Shown here: positions 11,152 to 21,970 of the stretch, one piece after another
Layout: each line of letters begins with the position of its first letter
Position numbering within the stretch: position 1 is the first letter of the stretch
Assembly (NCBI GenBank): GCA_003049465.1
Contig: PYSS01000011.1
Coordinates: forward strand, 310,001 to 374,000
Direction of reading: 5' to 3'
Origin: Magnaporthiopsis rhizophila
Lineage: Eukaryota > Ascomycota > Sordariomycetes > Magnaporthales > Magnaporthaceae
DNA: 64,000 nt
The notes under the pieces: generated by a model
What the model was told of the DNA's origin: nothing
The model's input: the letters and a program-made list of their open reading frames with translations, nothing else
Database searches by the model: none
Translations under genes and position numbers: made by a program

Positions 11152-12205
11152 GGCAACTACCCGCTCCAAGGAGCTGGCAGCTTTTTTTTTTTTTGCTCTG
11201 CACCCGCTGGCCTGGCTCCAAAGATGGCCCATAGCAAGGAGGAGGCCACCCACCCAGAAACATGAGGACGACTGTACGGAGCGACACGAGGACGGATGTC
11301 CACGCCGGTTGTTGTCATCCCCACCATCACTCAACGACGATAACCAGGTATTCGGGAACTCGACATCGTATCACCTCATCCTCCTCCTACCCTGGGTCCA
11401 GCGTGGTGTCCTGTTGTGCTGGAGCTCAAATCTCGTTCCTTCTTCTCCGGTCTAAACTCCCGGGTTAGGTTTCCCTTGTTTGCTTGTGTGTGTTTTTTTT
11501 TTCTTGGCATCACTGTGCCGGGATCGAAGGTTTTGACTAGCATGAGCCACCCTTGGATCGGAGAGATAACTAGATGCCGTCGTTGGGGAAGCTAGTGCCT
11601 CATGTACATACCGCTAGGCTAGGTCTGTTGCCCTCTAAGGCAAGAGTGGGAACCAGCGCGTACCTCGCGTGTGCACTTAGGCACACACATAGCCCACACA
11701 TGGGACGAGAAGCAAGCGTCCTCGCTAGGGTACCACTCTCGCTCAGAAACTTGTATGTATGCGCATACGCCGACATTGTCCTACCCGACCTGGGGGCATC
11801 ATGCGTGGGCACCTGCACGATGAAGCCTCATTGTCTCGGGTGGCCTTGACTGGTCTAGTCCAACCTTTTCGCTCCTCCCCATCACCGCGCCTTTGAACGA
11901 GTCTCGTCCTTTCCCTGGCGGGCAGCTTTTCATAAGTGCGCAGCCGTCCCTCCTTGGCCCCCTCTCTCCGTGGAACTGGACACTGCAACGGTCAAGGGCA
12001 CACGCCTTCCTGAACATCCCTCCCTCCCCGCACACCGGTCGTCGCCACTCTCCTGGCCCCAGCGTCAGGCAAGTCAACCACACGCAACAACAACCCTGCC
12101 GCACTGCAGATGACTGCCGTCGTCTGCTCTGCCTCATCCGCCTCCCTTGTCACTTTCAGATGTTAGAATGACTGCGATCCTTGGGGGTTACCAGACGACG
12201 CACGG

Positions 12206-13553
12206 ATGCAGCCTCTCTTGGATGCCTCGTCCCTAACCAGGGGCTCAACCGGGCAGGCTTTTGTAGGTTTCAGCACTGCATCTATCCCCTTGCCTCCGCC
12301 TGCCTAGGTACTCTTCTAGGTGCCTATATAGGTGCCATGAACAACTGGCTAATACCTTGCTTCCCCACGGCCATGATTTTTGTTTTACATAGCGCTGCTT
12401 CCCTAGACTGCCACCGGAGCTACGTATCAAGATATGGAGCCTCGCCCTGGAAGAAGGGCGGATCGTCCCTCTCCGCTGGTGTGGAGGCGACGGCGACGGC
12501 GACGGGACGGAGCCAAGGCCGAGAGACACGCCCGATCACCTGCGCCGGCGACGGCAGCAGCGGCGGCGACGGAGCGTAGCGGGCTGCACGACGACGGCAC
12601 GGCCGCCCGCGGCACTGCACGTCTGCCACGAGTCCCGACGCGAGGCCCTGCGGCGCTACCGGCCGTCGTTCGGGGCGGCGTCGCTGCCCGGCCGGGTCCT
12701 CTTCGACCCGGAGCGCGACCTGCCCTTCTTTGGCGCCCGCGACGGCTACATGGCCTCGGACGGCCAGTTCCGCACCGTGCTCTCGCTCACGCCGCCCGCC
12801 GAGCTCCGCCTGATCCGCCGCCTGGCCCTCAGCGAGGCCCTGCTCTGGGTCGACACTACCACCACTACTACTACCGCCACCACCACCATTCCAACAACGG
12901 CCGCGGTGAGTCCCCGGTACGAGCCGCCGTTGGACCACGCCGCCTGTTCCGCCCGCGAGATTCTCGGCCTCGTGCGGACCCGCCTGCCCGCCTGCCGGGA
13001 GCTCGTTTTTGTCCCCCACGACGGGAATCCCGTCCGTGACCACGGCGCCGCTGTCCTCGTGCCTGGCCGAGCCGCCACAACAACATCCATACTCACTTCC
13101 ATCAGCCGCGCCGCGACGTCAGTGGTGCTCGAGCCTCGCAGCACGCCCCGCCGCTGCCGGCTGGAGATGCAGCTACGCTCGGCCCTCGAGGACGTGCGCG
13201 CCACGTTCCCGGCCTGGGATCCGCCCCAGATCAGCATCATGTCCCTCGCCGCTCCTGCGGGGCCTCCAAGCCACGAGAACGGAGAGGAGGAAGGGAGGAG
13301 CAGCATCGACAGGAGGCGCAAAACGCATAACCACCACCCCCACCACCATCACCACCACCACGACACAGCATGGGCGAGGAACCTCTTTCCGCAGGCACGA
13401 CAACACGCGCAGCAGCAGCCGCCGCCGGCGGGGAGCTGCGGCGGCTACGACCGGATGAGCAGGATCGACATGATACACCGATCCGCCGTCAACAAGTTCC
13501 TGGAGCTCAGGAGGGAGGCTGCGTTTTTGCGCATGACGCAGGAGGCCTGCTAA
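12206..13553 (+). CDS. 2EXR-domain protein (fungal-specific)
   Basis: The main exon 12393..13553 is certain in frame. It opens CFPRLPPELRIKIWSLALEE, then GRIVPLRW, and after a charged linker PAALHVCHESRREALRRYRP and VLFDPERDLPFF. This is the 2EXR signature (FPxLPxELRxxIW ... HVCxESRxEAL ... DPERD), a fungal family of unknown function. In-frame stop TAG at 12390-12392 sits exactly at an ACATAG acceptor. A first exon 12206..12262 (ATG CAG CCT.., donor GTAGGT, phase 0) fits but is tentative. The protein is about 405 aa. The C-terminal half carries a Thr run near 12855-12900, a His-rich PHHHHHHHD near 13338-13360, and ends LRREAAFLRMTQEAC. Domain identity is good; the N-terminus and function are uncertain. 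Confidence 0.75.
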
Positions 13554-14194
13554 AACTTTGGAGGAATGGGCATTCAACCTTGTTGATATTATCATGACAA
13601 ACCACTTCCTCATACTCTCTACACTTTTCTAATTCTTATTTTCTCTTTTAACTGCTTTATATTCCCGTGTTTTGCATGATTTTACCGCCTGGCAACATGA
13701 GAGGCGAATGGAGAAAAAGGTCACACACACCAAGATAAAAAAAATAAAAATAAAAAAAAAGGCAAACCAAAAGACACAAAAGCCAACTCTGTACAAGCTG
13801 CCCCCTACATCATACGCATGTCGAGTGGACACTTCGGGACCGGGCGACCAGGTCCTGTGAGATTGGAACGCGAGCCACGTTAACAGTAGTCACGAAGTAC
13901 ACTTTCCACACATTTTTATTTTAAATCTGGTCTTACCTTTAATACATGTTCCCGTTGAACCTTCACTTCTCGAGTCTGTCCGTCGACTCATCTGCTCGCT
14001 TATTCTCCTCGACTTAGGTTAGCTTCAATCCCGTCACAGATTTGATATGGATGAATCATTATGGAATCTTTGCGGCAAAAAATATAGTCGTGAATTCATA
14101 GGCGGTTCGGTGCGACCTGTCTGTAGGAGACGGCCAATGGTCACAGAGATAAAAAGCATAGGTGGTAAGTTTGCCCTAGTGGCGACTGTCAACT
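13554..14194. other. Intergenic spacer between convergent genes
   Basis: The 3' flanks of the 2EXR gene (+) and the LCAT-like gene (-). It contains an A-rich run with scattered T at about 13735-13760. No gene seen. Confidence 0.6.
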
Positions 14195-16830
14195 TTACAC
14201 CGCCGCCGCCGCCGCCGCCGCCGAGACGCCAAGACCGATTCCCTTCCTGCGACCCCTGACGAGCGCCTCAAGCACCCTCGCGACGGCCGGAAAGTCGCCG
14301 AGCATCGAGATGTGTCCCTTCTCGGTGCTCACGCGGCCGCCACGGACAACGTGAAAGCCGGGCGGCAGCATGGCCTCACGTGCAAGCACAACGCCGTCCC
14401 CGGACCGAAACACGAGGTCGTCGTAGACCTCCGGACCGGCGATGGCGTCGCGCGAGGCCACGCGCACGGCGTACACGGTCGGCGTGTCCTTGCCGTACAT
14501 GACGGCCATGGGCGGGTACGCGTTGGCATCGCTCAGGGCGGGCACGTGCTGCGTCTCGGCCCGGAACCGCTTCGTCTCGGCCAGGGTGCGCTTCAGGTAC
14601 TCGTACGGCCTGGCGTGCTGCAGCTGCAGCTGCTGGTCGTTCGCGCCGGGCTCGGGCGGAGTCGAGGCCCCACCGTCGGCTGTCGTTGACGTCGAGGACG
14701 AGTCCAGCTGCGGCGCGAGGACGCGCTCCTTGAAGGCTTCGGCGGCAGCCGGTTTGCGGCTGCTGCTGGTGTTCGCGTCGCTGACGCTTTTTCCGCGGAG
14801 GGGAAGGTTGGTTGAGAGCGTGCTGGTAAGGTCCCGCAGCGAGACCAGGGCGCTGCTGCGTTTGCCGGCGGCCTTGGTGGTCTGAGCCGTCGGGTCCACG
14901 GCCGGACACAGCTTGTACTTCACCCACGAGTCTACGTCGTAAAAATCGATTTTATACGATTCTTTCATGTCCTTGGACATGAAGCAGAACCCATCCTCGG
15001 GCAGGAACACGAAGCTGGTCCGGAACGAGAAGGTGACGTTTGCAGTGAGGACCTTCTCGTTCAGCAGGACCGCATCGCCATTGCGCAATGGGCCCAGGAT
15101 GTTGATGGCACGCTGAGGGACCCCGATGTAGCCGACACCCGAGAAGAGCTCGGGTCGCTGGTTCACGGCGTGGCGTGTTATCATGCCCCCCAGGCTGTGG
15201 GCCAGAACGAGAGCGCCACGCTGGTGCTTGGGAGTGCTAGCAGAGTTGCACCTGAGCCCCTCCAAGAAGCGCACCATCCTGGCCGATGAACGCGCCGGGC
15301 TTAACCGCCAGTCGTAGGCAAACTCGTGGACTCTGAGCTTTCCGGCACGGGCGTTTGGGCTCTCGCGCATCCGACGCAAGAGCCGTCGGGAGATGTCTAC
15401 TGGCCCGATATTCTGCAACATGGCCGAAGGGAATATCACATCGTCCATACCGTCCTCGTCTTCCGGGCTAAGCCCGACCTCGAGATTGACTTTGCGCAAT
15501 TTCAGCCCGACTTTCATGGGTATCCAAACCTGAGGGTGTGGCGGCGCCGCAGACCGCAAGACAGAGCCTCTGTAGCCGCCCAAGACCACGATGTCACCGA
15601 CCAGAGTTTCCAACACGGCATCGAGCATCGACGCTCCGTCTCTGCTGGTGGCCGTTGCAAGGGAGGCCGATACAGGCGGCGACACTTGACTCGGGGTAAG
15701 TGCACCATCGATGGAGGACGGGCCCTTCATGAACGAGGCCGAGGATATCAGATCTACCGTGATCCTTGATCAGTCTTGTCATGCCCGCGACGCGACACCA
15801 TGAGCAGCGACTCTACGGCATGCGCGGTTAGGTAGGTATACTTACTTGGCAGCTGAGGCATCTTGAACGTCGGTCGGTCAAAGCTGTCTAGGACAGCCTT
15901 GAGGCGAGAGTTGACCTGCTCACGGACATTTCCGAAGCGCTCGTCGTCGCCGAGCGAGGACACTCGAGACAAGGTGGCGAACAGAGCCGACTCGGCCGAC
16001 ATGGACCTCCGCAGCCTATACGAGCGGACCGACGGCGGCCGGGGAAGGCGCACTTGATCTGTAGGCTGCTGTGGCGATGAACCTTCTATCTTCAGCGGCG
16101 CGGCTGGGAGCTGAAGCTGCTCCTGTAGCGTCGATGGGGTCCGCGGAAGAGCGCCGGGGCGGTTGGAGGCCGAGGACGAAGACGAGGACGAGAAGAACGA
16201 AGGAGTGGGAAGATTAGGGAAGAACCCCGTGGGAAGCGATATCGAAGGGAGAGCCTTGGATAGCCTCTTTAGCGCGTCACTCCCAACGGAGGAAGTCCGG
16301 CGATGCCTCGAGTCACAAAGCACGCTAGCGAGAGCTGACTGTTTGCCCGTCGCTCCTCCGGCGGCGACGGTCACGTCTTGGCGCGGAGTATCTTGGAGCC
16401 GCGGAAAAGGTGTGCTGACCACCTGCGACTCCTGGGCTGTTATTGCCGTCTCGGGTATCTCGGTGAGAGAATCGAAGAAACCGTCGAGTGCTTGGTCCAT
16501 GGCGGCAGCCTTCTCAGCTGCGGGCGTTTTGGGAAGAGTGAGGCGTGTGGCTACGGGACTTATGGCCGGCTGGAACAGATATTGCGCTTCATCCTGGTCA
16601 CCGTCGAACTCCTCATCGTCCGGATCCGGCTCCCGCGGAGACATCACCTTCAGCTCCGGCCGATGCGGCCGAGGTGAAGACGGCCGCAGCGGCATCTCGC
16701 TGTCACTCCGGGACGCCCGGGACTGAGCCGACCCTTCCCCACAGTCCCCATCCTCCTGCTGGCGCGGGTCTGAACACGACGCTGGCTCCAGAGGTTGTGC
16801 CTGTTTCTCCATGGCGGCCCCGATTTCCAT
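14195..16830 (-). CDS. LCAT-like alpha/beta hydrolase (putative lipase/acyltransferase)
   Basis: Two exons, 16830..15846 and 15753..14195, encode 847 aa. The 92-bp intron is phase 1 and restores QLP-N-LISS. The first about 330 residues are Ser/Pro rich and probably disordered. The hydrolase half has DIVVLGGYRGS, a VHEFAYDWR strand, the nucleophile elbow LVLAHSLGGMITRHAV (Ser about 515), a likely Asp in FRSGDGVV and a His in EKGHISMLGD. This triad arrangement is that of lecithin:cholesterol acyltransferase-like enzymes that act on ester bonds of lipids. No signal peptide is visible, so a soluble or peripheral intracellular enzyme is inferred. The substrate is unknown. A poly-Ala tail of eight residues (AAAAAAAAV type) precedes the stop. 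ATG 16812 is an alternative start. Confidence 0.8.
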
Positions 16831-17722
16831 TGTGAGCCAAGGGCTGATGCTAGAGCAAGCAGTGGTGCGAAAGTCGTTGAACTAGGTACGTTATCAAAGT
16901 CAGCTACCGTTCCTCGCCTGTGTGGTTTCCCAGATGTTGAGGAGTGGCCAAGGCTCTAGCTGCTGCCAAAACAGGAGCCTTCCCGCGAGACGGGCTGTCC
17001 CTTACATCCGGGCCCGAAGCTTGTTCGTGGTCCTCCATCAGCTTGCAGGAAGCCATGATTGGGGCCCAACCACGGAGCGAGGTTAGTGCACTGACCGCTA
17101 GTGACGTGGATGACGTCTAAGATTTGGGCAACAGACGGCGTCATGAATGCGGGCTAGCGGGTGGAAAGCGTGAAAGCTAGGTCGGGTTGCTTTAAAGCGT
17201 CGTAAATCCCCCGCGAAGGGTACCTGGCTTGGACGGCGGGCTTGGGGATGGCCGAATTAGGTATCGTGGGTTGCTGCGTGCCTTTTTTGTCCAATTGAGC
17301 AAGGAAGGGTCCGAAGCGCCCCCGGCATGGTTGCACAAGTCCCCCGGTAAGCGCGGCAAGGCACCACCAAACGGTACCTCAGTGACGGGGTAAGCAGGGG
17401 GTCGTCAAATATGCATCCATGGGGCATCATCCTGTGTTGGATTGGAGGCTTGAAAGTCCTCGTGCTTGCGTAGACGTGAGGGAAGTTAGTCGCTTCGGTT
17501 GCCTGAATACTGGGGGGTTCCATGCTGTAAAGCGGAGGAGCAACAGGCACTGTCAGCGCCCCAGTCACTAAGCGGGCCAGGCTCCACCGAGCTGAGGATA
17601 GGCCTCGGAGCGAAGATTGAAGCTGACATCAGCTGCTAGATGTGCTCGTATCCTACATACATCAACATGCGCGCCAAACAGTGTGGCTGTACCTCCCAGG
17701 CTCGATCCTTCTGCAGTCCGCA
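16831..17722. other. Intergenic spacer
   Basis: Upstream of the LCAT-like gene and downstream of the GST gene, both minus. No coding or repeat feature can be supported. Confidence 0.55.
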
Positions 17723-18702
17723 TCAGTCTCGCTGCGACAAGAGAGAGTAGCTGCCCTCCATCTCTCGGATCTTGTCAGACGCTCGCTTCCACCCCGGCCG
17801 CGCCTCAAGTCGCTCCATATAGGCCCACACCCGGGGAAAGGCCGCTTCCGTCAAGCCCATGCCCTCAAACTCGGTCTTTCCCCACAGGATAGGGAACGCC
17901 AGTGCGACGTCCCCCGCCGTCAGGTCTTTGCCGCAGAGATAATCGCCGCCACCAGGCGACGTCTCGAGCTGCTTCTCCAGGAACCCGAGCTGACTCTTCA
18001 GGTTGGGGACCACCAGCATGCCCATGACCCGTGAAGCGACCGCCGACGTGATTGGTCTGACCAGGAACGGTATCCGAGGTCCTTTGAGACCTGTTTTGTG
18101 TTTTGCTCTGGTGAGTTAGGACCTGGCCCCTTGAGATGGCAAGGAGGGACATGGAAAGAAAATTGTGAGATGATGGATGACTCGATCGGAAACCATACCA
18201 TTGAGTAGGAGCGCCATGAGGAGATAGGGCGCAAGACTGCCTTCAGGATAGTACAGCAGATAGCGAAACCGTAACCACTCCTCCATCTCGCCGCCGGGCT
18301 TGCCCTCCTGGCCGTCCTTCCAACGCTTCGGCACGAGATTTTTGCCCGCACCGAAGTGGTCGCAGAGGTAGTCAATGATGAATCCAGACTCTGCCAGAAC
18401 CAGCGGTGGTTCCGACGAGTCCGGCTTTGTGATGGTTACCACGGGCGATTTGCCCAGCGGGTGCAGCTCGGCAAGCTCGGGTGGCGCGAGCATATCCTTG
18501 GTCCGATGGTAGATCTGCAGTTCATAAGGTACCTCCAGCTCCTCGAGGAGAAATAAGATCCCTTGAGCGCGGGATCCATTGAGCCTTTGTGATGGTGTAG
18601 TCGCACAGGTATGGTTGTTAGCCAGCACGAATCGGATACAGCCGTCGCACTAGTAACGCACCAATGAAGCTTGATGATAGGCTTGTTTTCCTTCGTCGCC
18701 AT
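17723..18702 (-). CDS. Glutathione S-transferase
   Basis: Three exons, 18702..18662, 18584..18199 and 18090..17723, encode 264 aa. Exon 1 encodes MATKENKPIIKLH, and the split Trp codon gives IIKLHWLNGSRAQGILFLLEE, the start of the thioredoxin-like GST domain. The cis-Pro/GSH-binding loop is LHPLGKSPVVTI, followed by LAESGFIIDYLCDHF. The helical C-terminal domain includes WLRFRYLLYYPEGSLAPYLL and LKSQLGFLEKQLE, and ends near the GST motif KDLTAGDVALAFPI. It should conjugate glutathione to electrophiles or act as a GSH-dependent reductase. The arrangement resembles fungal Ure2/GTT1-like classes, but subclass and substrate cannot be told. All three junction phases agree. Confidence 0.9.
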
Positions 18703-19179
18703 ACTTCTACAATCTTGGTGCTAGCCAAGGTACTTAGCACAATGATCGGGCTGAAGTATTTAGTGTAATTAGGCAAATCGACAGGTTCAAGACGGAAGCT
18801 CGAATGTCTAAGAATGGCGAGGTTGGTCGTCGAGCCTAGGTTTCCCGGGTGCGGTGCCAATCCATCAAACGCCAGCACCGTCCAACGTCATCGTGCTGAC
18901 AACGACCGGGCCGATTCGGCTGCGGCACGCCTGAAGTCGCATTTAAAATTCGCGCGTGCATTTTGAATGCGATGCTATCCGAGACGAATTATTTGATACA
19001 ACATGGCTGGCCGGATGGAAGCTGAATGTCCATTTTCTAGGAATTCATTGCGAGGGTGCAGCATTGCCCCTTTCGATTCTACAAGTTTCCGCTTTTGGTC
19101 ACGAACAAGCCGACCAGACTACCCACACGCCATACTACTAGTAGATAGTTCCCAAGAGCAAATGGCTGCCGACTTCAGC
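18703..19179. other. Intergenic spacer
   Basis: The GST promoter and the coatomer delta 3' flank. Nothing else is supported. Confidence 0.55.
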
Positions 19180-21003
19180 CTACTCGATCAAGTACGAGTC
19201 TGCCGTCGACTTGACGTCCTTGGAGAAAGTCACATCCTCGTTCTCCTCCAACAGAGTGACAGACAGCACCTGCAAAAAGGCGTGTTCCCCAACTTGTTAG
19301 CCAAATATGCCCAAAGGGAGGAGGGCCCATGAGAGGTTACGATTAGACTTACGTCAACATCGGTAAATGGCTTCGTCTTGGAAAACCGAACCTGCATGGG
19401 GAAGAATTCGGCCTCGTCGTCTGTCGCAGCCTCGAATTCGAATGAGCCGTTTGCGTTGTCGTCGCTCACCGTGCCGATCGACCATTCGAGGGTGTCGCCC
19501 GACACCTCATACGTCGTGTCGAAGCTCGATACTGTCGGCTCGGCGCTAGAATAAGGGATCACGACGCTGACGTCCTTCAGCTCATCCCCGCCTGTGAGCT
19601 CATACTCAACCGTCAGAGTGCAGTTGCCATCGGAGCCCTTATTAACCCAGACGTTGAAGCTGATCGGAAGCGCGCTGCTGTCGTCAGTCTTGGGCGACGC
19701 CCTCCACCTTAGCACACCGACAGAATTGTTGACCGGGAAACCCCTGTCCGCCTTGCTCATCTGGATCAGCTTGGAGCTGTTGAACAGGTTGCGGTCCACA
19801 TTGGGATGAGTGCGGAATTGAGCCCCGTGCGAGGCGTTGGCCGCCAGGTGAAGCTTGATCTTGGTGAGGCTGGGGTCCGACACGCGGAGATTCAGATCGC
19901 CATTGACCGTAAACGAAGAGACGGCGCCCTCCCTGGATATCTTTGCGCTGATGCTCTCGTTGACGGTGACGTGAATGGCGTCGCGGTCGAGGCTTGCGGA
20001 ATGCCGAGAAGCTGCCGGCTCTGCTGCCGCCGCAGGTGCCGAGGACGTGGCCGGCAGGAGGGGTGAGTCGTCGACCTCGGCGCCCATGTCTCCCCGGACC
20101 CGCTCGAACATGTCTGTCGTCTTGGACTTCTTCCCCAGCTGCATTCCCTTGCCCTTTGGTGCCGTAAATCTGAATATACTGGTTAGAACGCACTACTCGC
20201 CGTTGCCATGGCACGGAGCCGGATCGGATAAGGGGTCCATACTTGGATTTGTTCTTCTCAGCCTCGTAGGTGTCGTACGTGTCTGTGACAGTCGGGCGGG
20301 AAGGCGGGGTGTAGGTCGGATAGACGGGCGTTCTGGGCGCACCGCCGCCTCGGCCGGTCCGAGCCGACTCTTTGCGCTGCATCTCGAGCTGTTTGGCCTT
20401 GCGCTTGCGCTCTTCCGTCGCCTCGAGTTCTTTGTTCTGCGGAGCTTGTCAGCCATCCGACGCGCTCGGCGGCTCCCAGGCGGACCCAGACTTACCCGAG
20501 CGATGATCTCCTGGATGCGCTCCTCGTGGCTCTCCATCTCCAGAAACGTCTTGATCTGGCTGATGGTGAGGTTCTCTCTGTACCCTAGGGTAACGAGCTC
20601 ATCAAAGGCGCTGAGAAGCTCATAGGCATTCTTAACAATCTCCCGTTCGTCTGGGCTTTTGCATATGCTGGTGACGACCTGGGCGAAGAGATGGAGGGAG
20701 TCGATATCCTGCAAGATGTTGGATTGGCGGTTGGTAATGAGCACCATATAGAGCTCGTCCAGAGGCTGGTAGACGAAGCGAACGCTATCCTGCTCGACCG
20801 TCGTGTGCTGGGTTCCGCTGTCGGCGAGCTTGGGGAACGATGCCAGTAGGGCTTCTATGCGCGACCTGGGCATTTCGCGGAACTGTCTTGAAAGAACAGC
20901 CTTCCCGCTCCTGGTGCAAATCGAAGCCGCGAGGACCACCTTCACATAGCTCCGTCAGCTCAGTACCCAGGTTGTTGCCAGGGAAGCGGGGAGGCCCTAC
21001 CAT
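19180..21003 (-). CDS. RET2: Coatomer subunit delta (COPI)
   Basis: Delta subunit of the COPI vesicle coat (yeast Ret2), acting in Golgi-to-ER retrieval. Five exons are 21003..21001, 20939..20496, 20436..20243, 20169..19353 and 19269..19180, encoding 515 aa, the usual family length. Exon 1 is only the ATG; exon 2 continues VVLAASICTRSGKAVLSRQF. Residues 1-140 are the longin-like domain (FVYQPLDELYMVLITNRQSN, SICKSPDEREIVKNAYELL). The linker is KELEATEERKRKAKQLEMQR, a short helix. The mu-homology domain covers about 255-515, with HVTVNESISAKISREG, PISFNVWVNKGSDGNCTLTVEY and TLEWSIG. The protein ends KSTADSYLIE. All phases agree, so the identification is secure. Confidence 0.95.
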
Positions 21004-21970
21004 TTTGACAACAGTGGCGGGCTGTTAACACACTTAGTGCTGGATGTTTGTTGCCTGGGTCTTCTGTCTGCCTTTGCCGGCAACCAGCGACAGTTGTCGA
21101 GAGCTTGTAGTGGAAGGGCGCAGGGGATTCGTGTCAATTGCCTTCCAAAATGCTGTCTTGCTTCGGAGATCGAGGGCTCCGACTTCCAGGAATCACGGTC
21201 CACCACCGCTGGCTTGTCGCTTGTCTGTCTTCAAGTGTCCTCCTGAAATGTGGGTTTGGTCCGTGCCACGGGGCTGGTGGGGGTGTGGCAGCAGCTGTGC
21301 CACACTCCAGGGACACGCCACTCATCAATCAAGATGTGGGTCACCAAGGTTGACCTCTCGGAGCACAATGGGTGAAGCGCGTTGTTTCATGCGCCCAGGG
21401 CAGAAGGAGGGTTTGGGCAATCTGCAAACACAGCCCAAAAACGTCAACCAGGTCCTTTGCGCCGCATTCCGGCATCATCACTTCACTGCTTTGTCGGCTC
21501 ACTTTGCAGCCTGATTTTGTCTCCCGTATTCTTCCCGCTTATCCTTCTCTTTTCTACCTTGTCCAACCATTAGTTATTCCACCTCCATCGGCCTTGTCCC
21601 GCCCCCCAAAACTATCGTCACCCTCCCTACCTACCTACACATCTTCCAGCCTTTCGTCGACCCGCGAGCCTCCCGAACCTTCCATCGGCGGGCGTCCCAA
21701 ACTCTCATGAGGCGGTAGCATAGCACCCGTCGCCTTTCTTCGAACACACGAAATAATTACCCCCAGCCCAGGGCATCTTTCCCCAAAATTTCCGCAGCCC
21801 ACCATCCTCGCTCCCTCGGCCAACAGTCCCTAAGCCTCGTGGCATGACCGTACATCGACCACATCCAACCGAAACCGCCGAATTCTACCAGCGAAAAACA
21901 ACGGGCAGCACTCAAGCTCCGAAGGAAACTGCCTCCGTGTCTCTGAATCAACCCTTCCCCGCAGAACACT
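21004..21970. other. Divergent promoter region, coatomer delta / acidic protein
   Basis: About 970 bp shared by two divergent genes. The right half (about 21500-21970) is pyrimidine-rich, with a CTACCTACCTAC run near 21625-21640, and probably contains the 5' leader of the plus-strand gene. Confidence 0.5.

Larger units (their letters stand above)
9653..12205. other. 2.5-kb divergent intergenic region
   Basis: This separates the minus-strand four-TM gene from the plus-strand 2EXR gene. It holds the CCAAT cluster at 10218-10257, a GA-rich run at about 10386-10409, an A run at 11118-11148 and a T run at 11182-11194. Frames across 10.3-11.9 kb have no domain-like content, and several run through homopolymers. 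Confidence 0.55.

Noticed and set aside
11009..11455. 148-codon frame with a poly-Lys run
   Set aside because: Created by reading through the A31 homopolymer; no coding evidence on either side.
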